From Annona cherimola (lineage: Eukaryota; Streptophyta; Magnoliopsida; Magnoliales; Annonaceae): DNA of 64,000 nt. The position numbers and the translations under genes were made by a program. Below the pieces are notes generated by a model, which did not search any database, had not been told where the DNA came from, and worked only from the letters and a program-made list of their open reading frames with translations. The stretch covers positions 5,300,264-5,364,263 of the forward strand of contig CM059972.1 of assembly GCA_030490835.1 (NCBI GenBank), read 5' to 3'. This document shows, piece by piece, positions 9,898 through 20,186 of this stretch (within the stretch, counting starts at the first letter, position 1; each line of letters begins with the position of its first letter).

Positions 9898-11727
9898 ATG
9901 GGAGCGCGAGCACCGCAGCCTCTCCTTCACATGATCAATTCCTGCGAATCCTTGCGCCTGCTAAAGGAAATCCACGCCAAGTCTATCGCGTCGGGCCTCT
10001 GGTACGACCATCTTATTCTCCAGAAGATCGCTCGATCTTTCTTGAACGGTGGGGATTTCGACTACGCACGCCAGCTGTTTGTTCGGGTTCGTGAGCCGGA
10101 GGTTTTTATCAGGAACGCCATGATCCGGGCTTATTCTTCATCTGGAACGCCATTTATTGCGTTGTTCATCTACAACGAGATGCGGGGTGGTGGGGAAACA
10201 AAAGGGCATGATAATTACACATTCCCTTTTGTTCTCAGGGCTTGCGCGAATTGCGGTAGCAGTGAGAAAGGGAGAGAGGTTCATGGGACGATTGTAAGTT
10301 CTGGGTATGTTTCAGATCGGTTTATTCGGAGTTCTTTACTTGGTTTTTATGCCAGCTGTGTAGGAGTTGATTATGCACGACAAGTATTTGATGAGTCTGC
10401 AGATAAAGATGTTGTCTTTTGGAATGCTATGATAATGGGTTATGCAAGGGCAGAGAGAGTTTCAGCAGCTTTTGAGCTGTTCAAAGAGATGGAATTTCGG
10501 AAGGTGAAGCCGAATGGGGGAACTATTTCAGGTTTGATTTCAGCATGTGCAACAACAAAGAACGAAATGATAGGAAGAGAGATTCATGGTAATGCGAAGA
10601 AGAATATGAGCTCTTGGTGGGTGAGAATAGGAGCTTCCTTGATTGATTTGTATGCCAAGTGTGAGAATCTAGAGTACGCACAGAAGCTGTTTAATGAGAT
10701 GCCTGAAAGAAACACTGTTGTGTGGAACTCTTTGATTTCTGGCCACTCAAGGAATGGATCTCCAAACCAATCAATTAAGCTTTTCCAGGAAATGCATGCT
10801 TCGAAAGTTAGGCCGGATGCATTCACAATCTCAAGCATTCTCTCTGCCTGTGCCCAAATAGGTGCTTTAAATCTTGGAGAATGGGTCCGAGAGTACATTG
10901 AGAAGAATCATGATATCTCTGATATCTTTGTCGAAACTGCATTGGTAGACATGTACTGCAAGTGTGGTTCAATCACAAAGGCAAGAGAAGTTTTTGATGC
11001 CATGCCTTGTAAGACTCTAGCTACATGGAATGCAATCCTCTGTGGCCATGCACAGCACGGTCTTGCACAATGCACATTAGATCTTTACCACGATATGAAG
11101 GAAGCAGGTTTTAGACCAGATTCCATCACATTCATTGCCATTTTAAATGCCTGTGCTCATGCAGGCTTGGTTGAAGACGGTCGCAAATATTTAGATCTAA
11201 TGAAAAATCATTACAATTTCCCACCCAAGGTCGAGCACTATGGATGCATGGTAGATCTTCTTGGACGGGCTGGGCTTTTACATGAAGCTAAGGAATTGAT
11301 AGACAAAATGGAGATTGAGCCAAATGCCATTGTCTGGGGTGCACTGCTGAGCGCTTGCAGCATTCATGGCAATGTTGAGATAGGGAAGTTGGCTGCAGCT
11401 CATGTGTTTGAATTGGACGAAGCAGATGGTGGATCTTATGTGCTTCTGTCAAATATGTATGCGTCGGCTGGAACGTTTGATGGGGTCAAGTCTGTTAGAG
11501 ATATGATGGCTGAGAGGAGGGTCCAGAAGCTGCCGGGATGCAGCATGATCGAGGTTGGAAATGTTGTTCATGAGTTCGTTGCTGCAGACAAAGCACATCC
11601 AAGATCAGAGGATATTTACCTGTTGTTAAATGAGCTAAGTAGGAGGATGAAGATAGCTGCTTATGTGCCCAAGCTTTCCATTAGTCAAGATGAACAGAAG
11701 ATACTACTTGCCGCATTAGAGGCATGA
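9898..11727 (+). CDS. PLS-class pentatricopeptide repeat protein with E/E+ tail
   Basis: Intronless 609-residue protein. Alternating P, L and S type PPR motifs run from about residue 10 to 470, with recurring signatures such as WNAMIMGYARAERVSAAFELF, TALVDMYCKCGSITKAREVF and PNAIVWGALLSACSIHGNVE. These are followed by an E domain (about 470-560: GSYVLLSNMYASAGTFDGVK, PGCSMIEVGNVVHEFVAADK) and a short E+-like end; there is no DYW deaminase domain. Such proteins bind organelle transcripts, usually to specify C-to-U editing with a DYW partner. The ATG at 9898 is the first in frame, six bases after a TGA. The predicted N-terminus (MGARAPQPLLHMINSCESLR) is short and not a convincing transit peptide. 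It sits just downstream of the truncated SYF1 promoter and coding piece. The target RNA is unknown. Confidence 0.93.
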   Translation: MGARAPQPLLHMINSCESLRLLKEIHAKSIASGLWYDHLILQKIARSFLNGGDFDYARQLFVRVREPEVFIRNAMIRAYSSSGTPFIALFIYNEMRGGGETKGHDNYTFPFVLRACANCGSSEKGREVHGTIVSSGYVSDRFIRSSLLGFYASCVGVDYARQVFDESADKDVVFWNAMIMGYARAERVSAAFELFKEMEFRKVKPNGGTISGLISACATTKNEMIGREIHGNAKKNMSSWWVRIGASLIDLYAKCENLEYAQKLFNEMPERNTVVWNSLISGHSRNGSPNQSIKLFQEMHASKVRPDAFTISSILSACAQIGALNLGEWVREYIEKNHDISDIFVETALVDMYCKCGSITKAREVFDAMPCKTLATWNAILCGHAQHGLAQCTLDLYHDMKEAGFRPDSITFIAILNACAHAGLVEDGRKYLDLMKNHYNFPPKVEHYGCMVDLLGRAGLLHEAKELIDKMEIEPNAIVWGALLSACSIHGNVEIGKLAAAHVFELDEADGGSYVLLSNMYASAGTFDGVKSVRDMMAERRVQKLPGCSMIEVGNVVHEFVAADKAHPRSEDIYLLLNELSRRMKIAAYVPKLSISQDEQKILLAALEA

Positions 11728-11814
11728 TGTGGCTTTGATATTTAGTTGATGGAATATGCATATTTGCAGCGAAAAAGAAGTCAACATCTCAGTTTACTTG
11801 TGCCAGAGATGCTT

Positions 11815-12125
11815 TTGGAATCAGCACTGAGGTGTCCAAGTAATGATCTGTTGGGGCTCAAATTCATGTCTGCTGATTATGCCAAAAATTTATTTTTAAC
11901 TAAATGCAATATGGATTGGTTTATTTTTCTCCTTTCATAACCATCGCGTCCAAATTGTTGGTCTTTATTTCTTTCAAGTTTCTCCTCAATTTTCCCCCTT
12001 GGTCTTTCTTTTGCTTGGAAAAGTTTGACATGCAAGACTTGCAAGTGGCCCTGGCGGTGCCTTAACCGAGACTAACATCTGGTATTGGGCATTATCTGAT
12101 ACCTATGGTAATTTTTTTAAAAAAA
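11815..12125 (+). pseudogene. Old, decayed relic of the GAMYB exon 2/intron 2 region
   Basis: The sequence AGCACTGAGGTGTCCAAGTA and following bases align with GAMYB 2395-2830 (AGCACTGAGGAGTCCAAGTA), including CATGTCTGCTGATT, TGCAATATGGAT and the intron end CATCTGGTATTGGGCATTATCTGATACC against CATCTGCTAGAAGGCATGATCTGACACC. Divergence is clearly greater than between 2457-3552 and 13394-16353, with about 140 bp missing in the middle. It is therefore a third, older GAMYB copy, lying directly after the PPR gene. Confidence 0.7.
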
Positions 12126-13391
12126 AATAGTAAATAACTTGCCCATTCTGGGCTCACTGGTTTTGTCAAGTGGCCCGAGTAACTCTATGCTCCCAATCCA
12201 GTGCTGCTGTGAAGATTTGAATGGAGACCGTCAAAATTGTCGCTGAGGGCTGATTAATCAGTGCTAGGTTTGATGCTTGAACTCTTCATTCCAGGCTTGG
12301 CTTTCTTTCCACCGATTGGAAAATGAAAAGGATCCCTTGGGCTGAGATCAGGAGTTCACAACAAGTCGGATGATGAACGTTCCAGCATGGATTAGCACCG
12401 TGGCATGCAGGCAGCAATGAAACTCATTTGAAGACATGAATCAGATGGCAATCGGCAAGCTATGCATTACTAGTCTGATGAAAAACCCATGCACGTATTT
12501 ATTAAGGAACAAAGAAGCTTAAAAAAATAATAATAAAAAATAAATAAATAAAAGCTAGCCTAATCATACTAGTCGAACTTGGATGCGCAGGCCACCAAAT
12601 CGATCACGCAATGACAGCTGGATAAAGATGTGTAACTATTTTCTAACGTCCAATTTACATTTATTATAGCCCAAACTGTTTGATAACCATGGGAGAACCA
12701 GCGAGAAAAGAAAATTTGAAGTTTCTTTAAAAAATTAGTTAGTCAAAATAGGACACGATGATAAAATAAATTAGAGGTGTGTTTAGGAAGTAATAAAACT
12801 TTTAAATGAAATGCATTTTTATAAAAGTTTTTGAATGGAAAAATAAAGTTAAAATAGATAGGCTTATTGTATTAATTATGTATAAATGATTAAGAAGTAG
12901 TATAATTATATAGAAAAATATGAAAAAATGATTTAAAAAATATAGTAGTTGTGTAGGGAAATACATCCGATTAAAATGTATCATTTCTTCTCAAAAAAAA
13001 AAAATCATTTCTGTAGCCCGTTAGAAACGTAGATTTTATTGGAATGAAATAAATATAAGCCCGTGAACGAAGATGTAGATAATGGTAGAAAAAAATTAAA
13101 GCAGTAAAATAACGAAAACACATGCCAAATTCAAGACTAAAGAAAAATCAAACAGCAATGAGGCAAAAAATGTTCATGGCAGCAAGTGTAACATAACATA
13201 TAATTAGCAAACAAATTTATAGTGTTAGAATGCATGAAACTTTTTGATGAAAGATATGGCATAGTTTATGCGTTATCATGAAACGATTAGAAGCATAACA
13301 AGGATTAAAAAAATTAATATTTTTGAGTAGATAAATGTCAAATAGTTAATAGCAAGGAGATCAAAAATGTGAAAAAAGCAAATTTCCCTCT
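12126..13391. other. Intergenic stretch with one truncated MITE
   Basis: No coding signal was seen. A Tourist-like F1 MITE remnant (about 12776-12990, starting GGTGTGTTTAGGAAG) lies within it. The remainder is AT-rich unique sequence with no match to the duplicated units that I can recognise. Confidence 0.5.
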
Positions 13392-13393
13392 TT

Positions 13394-13841
13394 GTGTCGA
13401 CAATTCTTTTTTCTTATTCATATATATATATTACAATCATTTCAACATTATATTACAATCGGAAACCTGAGACATTCTTTCAATTTCCAAACAATAATCT
13501 ACAAGTATCTACTAAATTTCAATTATTTCCTAATAATGTTCTCCTAAGATTCCCACCGATGGATGCTCCCACGAGACTTCGGGAGAGTGACGCCACCAAA
13601 ATCTGCTTCACGCCATAAGTTACGGTTGCTGCATTTTGATCTGAGGACACCCAGCTGCTTGGGGCAAAGCCTCAGTGGTGTGTCGACAATTCATTTTTGA
13701 AGAGATACAAGATGGTTTGGGAGGATTAATACAGTGACCCTGGCTCTCCTTTAGCCCATTCTGTTGGTTCGATCTTCAACACATCCACTACGATAAGTGG
13801 TAGCTCTTTCGATGACTCCATGGTTCCCAATAGATTGCCTG
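13394..13841 (+). pseudogene. GAMYB exon 2 end, right duplicate (broken, with a retroposed insert)
   Basis: The bases from GTGTCGACAATTC onward match GAMYB 2457-2618. The segment is dead: an in-frame TAA occurs at 13727-13729, and a 273-bp retroposed piece (13407-13679) sits between a 13-bp duplication of GTGTCGACAATTC. The splice donor GGTGAGCTTA of exon 2 is preserved at 13842. The miR159 site and the MYB domain are not included. Confidence 0.85.
13407..13679 (-). pseudogene. Retroposed 3' end of an unidentified mRNA
   Basis: It is flanked by a perfect 13-bp direct repeat GTGTCGACAATTC (13394-13406 and 13680-13692). Read on the minus strand, it ends in AATAAGAAAAAA beside the left repeat, as expected for a poly(A) tail. 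The preceding part is AT-rich like a 3' UTR, and the 5' part is GC-richer and open in one frame (ending READFGGVTLPKSRGSIHRW then ES and a stop). This is the hallmark of a 5'-truncated LINE-mediated retrocopy. I do not recognise the parent gene. Confidence 0.55.
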
Positions 13842-14356
13842 GTGAGCTTATTTGTTTCTGTCCATACCTATACCATCCAAATAACTTTTTTTCTTGCAGG
13901 TTTCTTTTTTCGCTTGTCCTCCTCTTCTTCTTTTTTTTGCTCTTTTGTTCATTGAAGTTCAACCTGCCAGTGGCACTGGGAATGATCGAACCCAGAGTAG
14001 CATATCAGCATCTGTTAGAAGGCCTGATCTGACACCAGTGGCAATGGTTTTACTTGGCATGACACTTCTTGCAATGACTGTATAGCAAGTAGGGAATGAT
14101 CCCTTGTGTTTGAACTGGACTATGAGACATAAATGAGGAACTGTGTGATCAGCTCATTGCAGGATATGAACATCATTTTCTGCATAATGGTATAAACATG
14201 AAATTTCTTTTCTTAACCATGCAGTCAAAAATTCTTTTTTCCTGAAGCTAGCCAAAGCGGTTGGGGTTTTTGTTTATTTATTTATGATTCGTGTAATCAG
14301 TCCCCGTGAGCTGGACTATGTTTTGATTGTTTCTTGTGGTTTCTTTTTGTATTTAT

Positions 14357-16006
14357 TTTACTCTGGGATTAATTTCAAATATACCCACAACTTTTATCCT
14401 TAATTTCAAATATAGCTACTAAGGATAAAATCTTTCATATATAACCATTAAATATATCTTAAATGTCAAATATACCCCAAAAATAACGGTAGTAGGAAAC
14501 GAAGTTGGTTTGGTCCAAATTGCCCTTGCAATTTCATGGCGGTGACTCAGCTTGCTCCATCGTTGGCGATGCTGCCTTCTTTTGTTGATCGGCGAAGAAG
14601 AAGAGAATGCAGCTGCTCGATTTCATGGCGGTGCCGAGGCGAGCTCCCTGGTGCTAATTATTGCTGCTGGTGCCCGCTGGTAGAGGATGCCATTGCCAAA
14701 ATTGATAGTTGTCATCACATAGTGCTGGAAACTACGTTCAAGATAGGCAAGAGGTGAAGATGAAGTGAGCTCGGTGCCGGAACAAGGGAGGAAGTTGAAC
14801 GGTGGGTTGCAAAGTTGCTTCTCGAAGTGGGGCTGCCAATTTCCTGCTGCTGCCGGCTGATTTTCATGGGTTTGGATTTGGTAATGTCCACTCGCAACCC
14901 GCACCCTCGCATCAGCTGCCCCTGCTTCTTCTCCTTACTCGCTCCTCGAACCCCTCCGGCAGCCATTCCAACATTATCTCGCGATTTATGTTGAAGCCAA
15001 TTGGCGGCCGAATCAGGGCGGTTCGGAAAGTGGGCCCCTACCAATGTTGTGGCAACTCACAACATAGAAGATGACATCGAAAAAATCAACTTAAAAACCA
15101 GACAATTTCAACTTTCCAAATTCAAATAGAGGACAAAAAGATCTGAATGTGCTCTTCTTGTTCGCAGGCCAATCTGCCACGCGCACGTACCCTCGGGCCT
15201 CCTCTTGCATGTATGCAGGCATCCCTTTCTCCCTGCTCCGTTTCCATATCTCCTCTGTGTAACTGCAGTGGGCATAGTACGCCTCCCCGCGCACGATCTC
15301 CTTCTCTGACTTGATGACGGGAAGGCGCTTGTAGTGGCCGATGGCAATTCCCTTGAGATGCGCATGAGGGCGGAGAGGGATACAGCGTAGAGCTTGTGAG
15401 CAGATAAGGTGGCCGAATTAGGGAAGTTAAGGGGGAAGGAGACGTTGCAAGGGCCGCAGACGAGGGGGTTATTTCTCCAGGGAAAGGTATTAAGGCGGCA
15501 GTGCCAGTGTGGATTATCCTGGAGGAGGTGATGGTTGGAGAAGCGACGCTTGAGAGTGCCATATGTGAAGATCAAGGTGCGCGTCTGCCTCTCCACGGCA
15601 TCGATGGCAGCCAGAGCTCCCATCTCTCTCTCTCTCTCTCTCCATGCACTAAAGCCAAGGATAGGAAGGAAAATGAAGGTGACTTTCTGGTTTTTTATCT
15701 TGGCTCGCTTGCTTGGATTAGTTATTGCCTTTCCTTCTGTTTTCCAGTGTGGGTGACGAAGAGTTTTGCTTCTCCCACTCCCTTTCATCTATTTCTGTAA
15801 TGGAAGGGTAAGCTAGTAATTTTCAAAAAATTCACCCTTAGAAAACACCTCCGTTTCCTATTTAATTGACGGAAGGTAACAAATTAGGTATATTCCAAAT
15901 TAACAGAAAACTTAATAGGTATATATGAAAGATTTCATACCTGGTGGACGTATTTGAAATTAAGGGTAAAGGTGTTGGGCATGTTTGAAATTAACCTTTT
16001 ATTCTG
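14357..16006. mobile_element. Pack-MULE (1.63 kb) with 9-bp target duplication
   Basis: The element at 14366-15997 interrupts the copied GAMYB intron 2, and the left copy of the duplication has no insert here. Flanks are TTTACTCTG (14357-14365) and TTTATTCTG (15998-16006), a 9-bp duplication with one change. The terminal inverted repeats are about 140 bp: left GGATTAATTTCAAATATACC, right inverted AGGTTAATTTCAAACATGCC. The interior lacks a transposase and is much more GC-rich than the surroundings. It carries a gamma-glutamylcyclotransferase-like pseudogene (15130-15623, minus) and other unrecognised GC-rich sequence (14520-15060). Gene content inside MULE ends defines a Pack-MULE. Confidence 0.85.
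15130..15623 (-). pseudogene. Captured gamma-glutamylcyclotransferase/AIG2-like gene, frameshifted
   Basis: From the ATG at 15623 (minus) the protein begins MGALAAIDAVERQTRTLIFT then YGTLKRRFSNHHLLQD, the N-terminal signature of the plant GGCT/AIG2-like fold (family YGTLKRG). PLVCGPCNV, FPLNFPNSA and KLYAVSLSAL follow. The C-terminal part AYYAHCSYTEEIWKRSREKG lies in another frame (15140-15294), so at least one frameshift near 15300-15340 separates the halves, and the central catalytic-Glu region is garbled. It is intronless. A (CT)n run lies just before the start. A live GGCT would act on gamma-glutamyl amines or peptides; this copy is probably inactive. Confidence 0.78.
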
Positions 16007-16174
16007 CCTTCATTGACTATTTAGGATTTTTGGAAATTAAGTTGTAATATTTCAGATACCTTGAGCGGAGTATGGATTTCTTTAATGCGTGCTTACTCAT
16101 GTTCTCTGCCATTTGACATTCTACTGATACATCCTTTCCCTGGAGCCCTTCTTCTTATATATTGTTTCTTCCAG

Positions 16175-16353
16175 GCCTTGATGCAATAACTGAGACAGCA
16201 GATGAGGTTTCAACCTTAGACTGGGGAGAAGAGGGTGTCCCTCCAAAGCTGGATGCTTTACTTGATGCAAATTGGCTCGGGCAAATGAGTCTCATCAAAG
16301 AAGAACCAGCTGCCCACTCTGGCAGTGATTTCGGTTGCAACTGTTACAGTTAA
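16175..16353 (+). pseudogene. GAMYB exon 3, right duplicate
   Basis: The acceptor (TTTCTTCCAG) and coding sequence for GLDAITETADEVSTLDWGEE match GAMYB exon 3 almost exactly. A substitution creates a TAA at 16351-16353, about 19 codons earlier than in the intact gene. With no MYB domain upstream and a nonsense codon in the exon 2 remnant, it cannot make GAMYB. It may still be transcribed as non-coding RNA. Confidence 0.88.
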
Positions 16354-17525
16354 ATGGTTACTGGACCTCGACGGAGCACATATGGTCATGAATGTGGTAC
16401 TTAGCTTGCGTCATAAGAATGGCATGCCCAACAAATACCAAACATTAAATCTTCATCGATACCTCCATGTTTGCAAGTTGCAATTTGTGACGGAGATTTG
16501 TCATCCCAGCAGCTGCTCTGTTCAGAGACCTTGCCTTCATCGATAAATGGCCGGGCGAGTGAGTAGGATGGCATGTATGTGTGTACTTTCTATATATACC
16601 CTGCTGATTTTGGTACATATTCTGCTCTTGCTGTCAGCTTGCGCTGCGTTGTTGTGGACATCATTTGTTTTCTGTGTTCCGTTGTGGTGGATTCGAGTCG
16701 TTCTCTCAATGCTGTTCTGATCTGCTCTGCTTCGACCTGATCTTCAGGACACAAAACATAAACAGAGGGAGGTGTTACCCGCACTGCACTAGAAGCGGGC
16801 GTTTCTTTTTATCATGTCATTGCATTTTTTGACATGGGACAAATCTGTTTATAGTGTGTTCTTTTAATCCACAGTTACGTTGTGAATAATTCTGTTTGAG
16901 ATAAGTAGCGGCTTTTGCTGGAGTTTTTCCTGCCGTCGTCGGCGAGAAATGAGTTGGTCGCCGGTGTTATAAACTTGTTTGGTGTTATTTAATTTTGGAC
17001 GGATTGGAATGTCTCTAGTTTTTGGGGTGCTGGTCTTCCTTTTGGATTATAGTAATAAAATTCCTTCTCATGGATCTGTTTTGATTTTAAGGCCTGGGCG
17101 AGCATGGCATAACAGTGGGTGGATTCATACAAAAACGCACCCGACGTTTGCAGATGCATCTGAGAACATGTAATTTTTTTTTTTAAATTACCACTTATCT
17201 CCTACTATTTTTTATTATTCTGTATTTTATTATTTTTCACATCTTTTTTGTAAATGTGCTTCATCTTTTTTTAACTTTATTCCCTTTAATTCTAATAATT
17301 ATTCCTATCAGTCTGTCACATCTCACAAAATGCTAAGCATTTTCAAAAAATAGTGAAACTTTGTATATTAAATTATTAATTGATAAAGGATAACAGTTTT
17401 ATAAAAAAAAACAAAAATATTTAAAAATATTTTTTATGGCCGGCTAACAGGGCTAACAAGATCAGTGGTCTGTTTCGCTCCACTGTTAGCAGGTGAAAAG
17501 AGCTGAAATTTATTTTTAGCTTTTC
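16354..17525 (+). other. Duplicated GAMYB 3' flank, right copy
   Basis: Closely matches 3553-4650 of the left copy through the UTR and beyond, with small indels. No gene is seen. Confidence 0.7.
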
Positions 17526-17903
17526 ATATATATATAGGGAAATAATCCAATGCATGTGACTGCACGGTGCAGTCCATGCACCGTGGGCCCCACTTGATCA
17601 TAAATATAAAATCCACCCCACCCATTGTATTTAGAATTGTTCACTTTATTAGCATACTAATTTTCATCCAAATCCAACATGCGTGTAGTCCCCATCTTAA
17701 AATGGTGCAAAATCAACGTAATAAAATAATTTAATGTAAATATCAAGTTTAAAGTAGTTTTTTCAATATCTAAACCGTCTAAAGTATGATTTATATATGG
17801 ATAAATGAGTGTATAAAGTTTCATTACAATCTAATATGTGTGGGGTCCATTTTACAGCGGACTGCACTGTAATTACGGTGCAGTCCGACTGCACAGGATC
17901 GGT

Positions 17904-17947
<44 letters not shown>
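17526..17947. mobile_element. Microsatellite-flanked MITE (family G) in (TA)n
   Basis: The element (about 17537-17907) has inverted ends rich in GTGCAGT/ACTGCAC (TGACTGCACGGTGCAGTCC at left; GTAATTACGGTGCAGTCC at right) and lies between TA tracts, the right one about 40 bp (17908-17947). It is non-coding. The left duplicate lacks it. The same family recurs at 43821-44579 and 58660-60790, always beside TA or GA repeats, resembling the microsatellite-targeting behaviour described for rice Micron. Confidence 0.72.
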
Positions 17948-17950
<3 letters not shown>

Positions 17951-18128
17951 GGTGGGAGGGCCTGTTTCTCGTTAATTGGGTTATATTGACGTTGTTTCAT
18001 ATAATTTCCTTCATTTTTAAGTTATGACGTAAAATTTAAGGCAAGTTTTTTCCAAATTACAAGTTTAAGTTATGACGTAAAATTTAATGCATTTATTGGA
18101 TCAGGAGACTAAGTTTTTTCTAAATTAA

Positions 18129-18409
18129 GAGTATGTTTGGGAATGAATAAAACTTTTGATGAATAGTTTTGAAGAGTAAAAGTTGTCAAATGATGTGATA
18201 TGATAGGGGTAATAATGGAAAGTAAATAAGATAAAAATAAAATAGATATGTTAGTTGTGCCGGTAGTTGTATAGAAATGATTGAAAAGTATGGTAGTTGT
18301 ATAGGAAAATGTGAAAAAATAATTTAAAAATATGGTAATTGTGGAAAGTGAAAAGTTTTAAATTGAAAAATTTTAACTTAACATTTTCTGCACATTGCCA
18401 AACACACCC
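18129..18409. mobile_element. Tourist-like MITE (family F1)
   Basis: Ends GAGTATGTTTGG and CCAAACACACCC are flanked by TAA (18126-18128, 18410-18412). It is absent from the left duplicate, so it inserted after the duplication. Confidence 0.83.
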
Positions 18410-18412
18410 TAA

Positions 18413-19798
18413 ATGCGTGCATAGGCTACATTTGTTCAAAAATTAATATATTAATGTGTAAATTAAAAAAATGCTCAAATACATTCATACGTGTATTATA
18501 ATATAATAATATTTTATAAAATTACTTATCTACACAGTAAGAATTGATATTTAATATTAAATTATCTTATTGCATTGATTTTATACATTTTTATATATAA
18601 TTTATGTATAAATATAGTAATACTAAATAAATGAAAGAGATTTTATGATAATATAAATGATGATGAATATAATAGATAAAGTGAATTTTTTATCTACTAC
18701 TAAGATATTAAAAATGAAGAAAGTTTACATAAAAGAAAGATTTTATAAAAGTAGAGCCTTTTGGTAGGACTTATTTCTTAGCGATAAATTGAATATTTAT
18801 TTGGATGAGGTGTAGCTTATGAATATGCTCCCTGCTGTTTTTAAGAAAAAATATAATTTAGGAGTATGTAATACAGAAAGCTCAAAATATCAAATCCCTT
18901 AAAAATACCCTATTTTTTCTTTGTCAAAAGCAAGATAATCAACATAATCTTAAAGGGAAGTTAAGTTCTTGTTTGACTATTCTTAATAAAAAAATGAAAA
19001 AAAAAATTGTGCATTTTTGGAAAGTCACGATCCGTAACTTTCCTCAAAAGCTCTTTTTAACTTTTTATGCCAATGAATTGAAAAAATTGAGTCTATTTGT
19101 TATTGTCAAACACTCTTCATTGGAATCCATGCACAATTTTAAGTTGACGAAATACCTAGTGTACATAATAAGGCCTTAAGACATGGTATGGTTTAATACT
19201 TTCTTGTTACAAAAGTTCGTCAACAAAAAAACTATCCTATATTACTATACGACAATGCCACTAAGGACAGGTCTTAGTGGTAACTGCAACGTTCACAAAA
19301 TGGAAGGGCTGCTATTCGAGTCTCTTCCATTGGTGGAGAGCAATTTCTTAATAGTCCCCTCATAGTTGGGGCGGTTATAGATTCTCCTTAGTGATGTAGG
19401 TTTGTAGAAAAATTTTCTCCACATTGTAAAAATTAGAAATGTATTTGGTTATAATATTAGTTGTCCTATTGTATATAAGAGAGAGAGAAAAAAAATTACT
19501 AGACTTGATAAGACTTTTTTGCCTAAAAAATTTTCATCTAAAGACTTTTCTTCATTCTCAAATACTTTAATTTTTGGTTTTTTATATTTTATATAATTAT
19601 TTTGTTTTAAAATTTTGTCACAATCTTTTATAATTATATTATCTATTTTCAATTTATTTATGTACTTCTTATTCTTATGTCTATTATCACGTCACTTTTC
19701 CCTTTAACAATTTTGCTAGGAGAAAACTTTTCGTTCAAAATAACGTTTTTTTTTAAAATAAGCAAAGCACGCGGTGTAAACTTTCCGAGATAAACAAG
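18413..19798. other. Duplicated intergenic DNA, right copy
   Basis: Colinear with 5200-6070 and 8790-9230 of the left copy. At about 19300-19430 it retains the arrangement without the 2.7-kb hAT-like element. No gene is seen. Confidence 0.6.
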
Positions 19799-19806
19799 CT
19801 TATCTT

Positions 19807-20186
19807 TGGGATCTGATCTCCTGCACCCGGAGCAGGCAGCGTTGCCTGCTCCCGGGCGCATATACCAATTTTTTTTTATTTTTTTTGAATTTTTTTTCAT
19901 AATTATTAGCCCAAATGTATTTAACATGTGTATAAATTTTTAACATTTTTGGAGATTTTTAAATATTTATTTTTAATTTTTGAAAATCAGTGGCATTTTC
20001 GTAATTTAAAATTACCTAAAATGCCACTGATTTTCAAAAATAAAAAATAAATATCTAAAATACTCCAAAAATGTTAAAAATTTATATACATGTTAAATAC
20101 ACTTATATTAACATTTCTAAAAAAAAAATAAAAATAAAATAAAAATAAAAATTGGTGTGAGCTCCGGGTGCAGGAGATCAGGTCCC
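19807..20186. mobile_element. Hairpin MITE with 8-bp target duplication upstream of SYF1
   Basis: Ends TGGGATCTGATCTCCTGCAC and, inverted from the right, GGGACCTGATCTCCTGCACC pair almost perfectly. The 8-bp repeat CTTATCTT flanks it (19799-19806, 20187-20194). The whole 380 bp is close to a palindrome centred near 19995 (ATCAGTGGCATTTTCG against AAATGCCACTGAT). The left duplicate has the uninterrupted site. It lies 272 bp upstream of the SYF1 ATG. Confidence 0.87.

Noticed and set aside
12150..12480. Possible exon 3 of the old GAMYB relic (TTCCAGGCTTGG)
   Set aside because: Only the acceptor-like bases match; the following sequence does not align with the exon 3 coding region.
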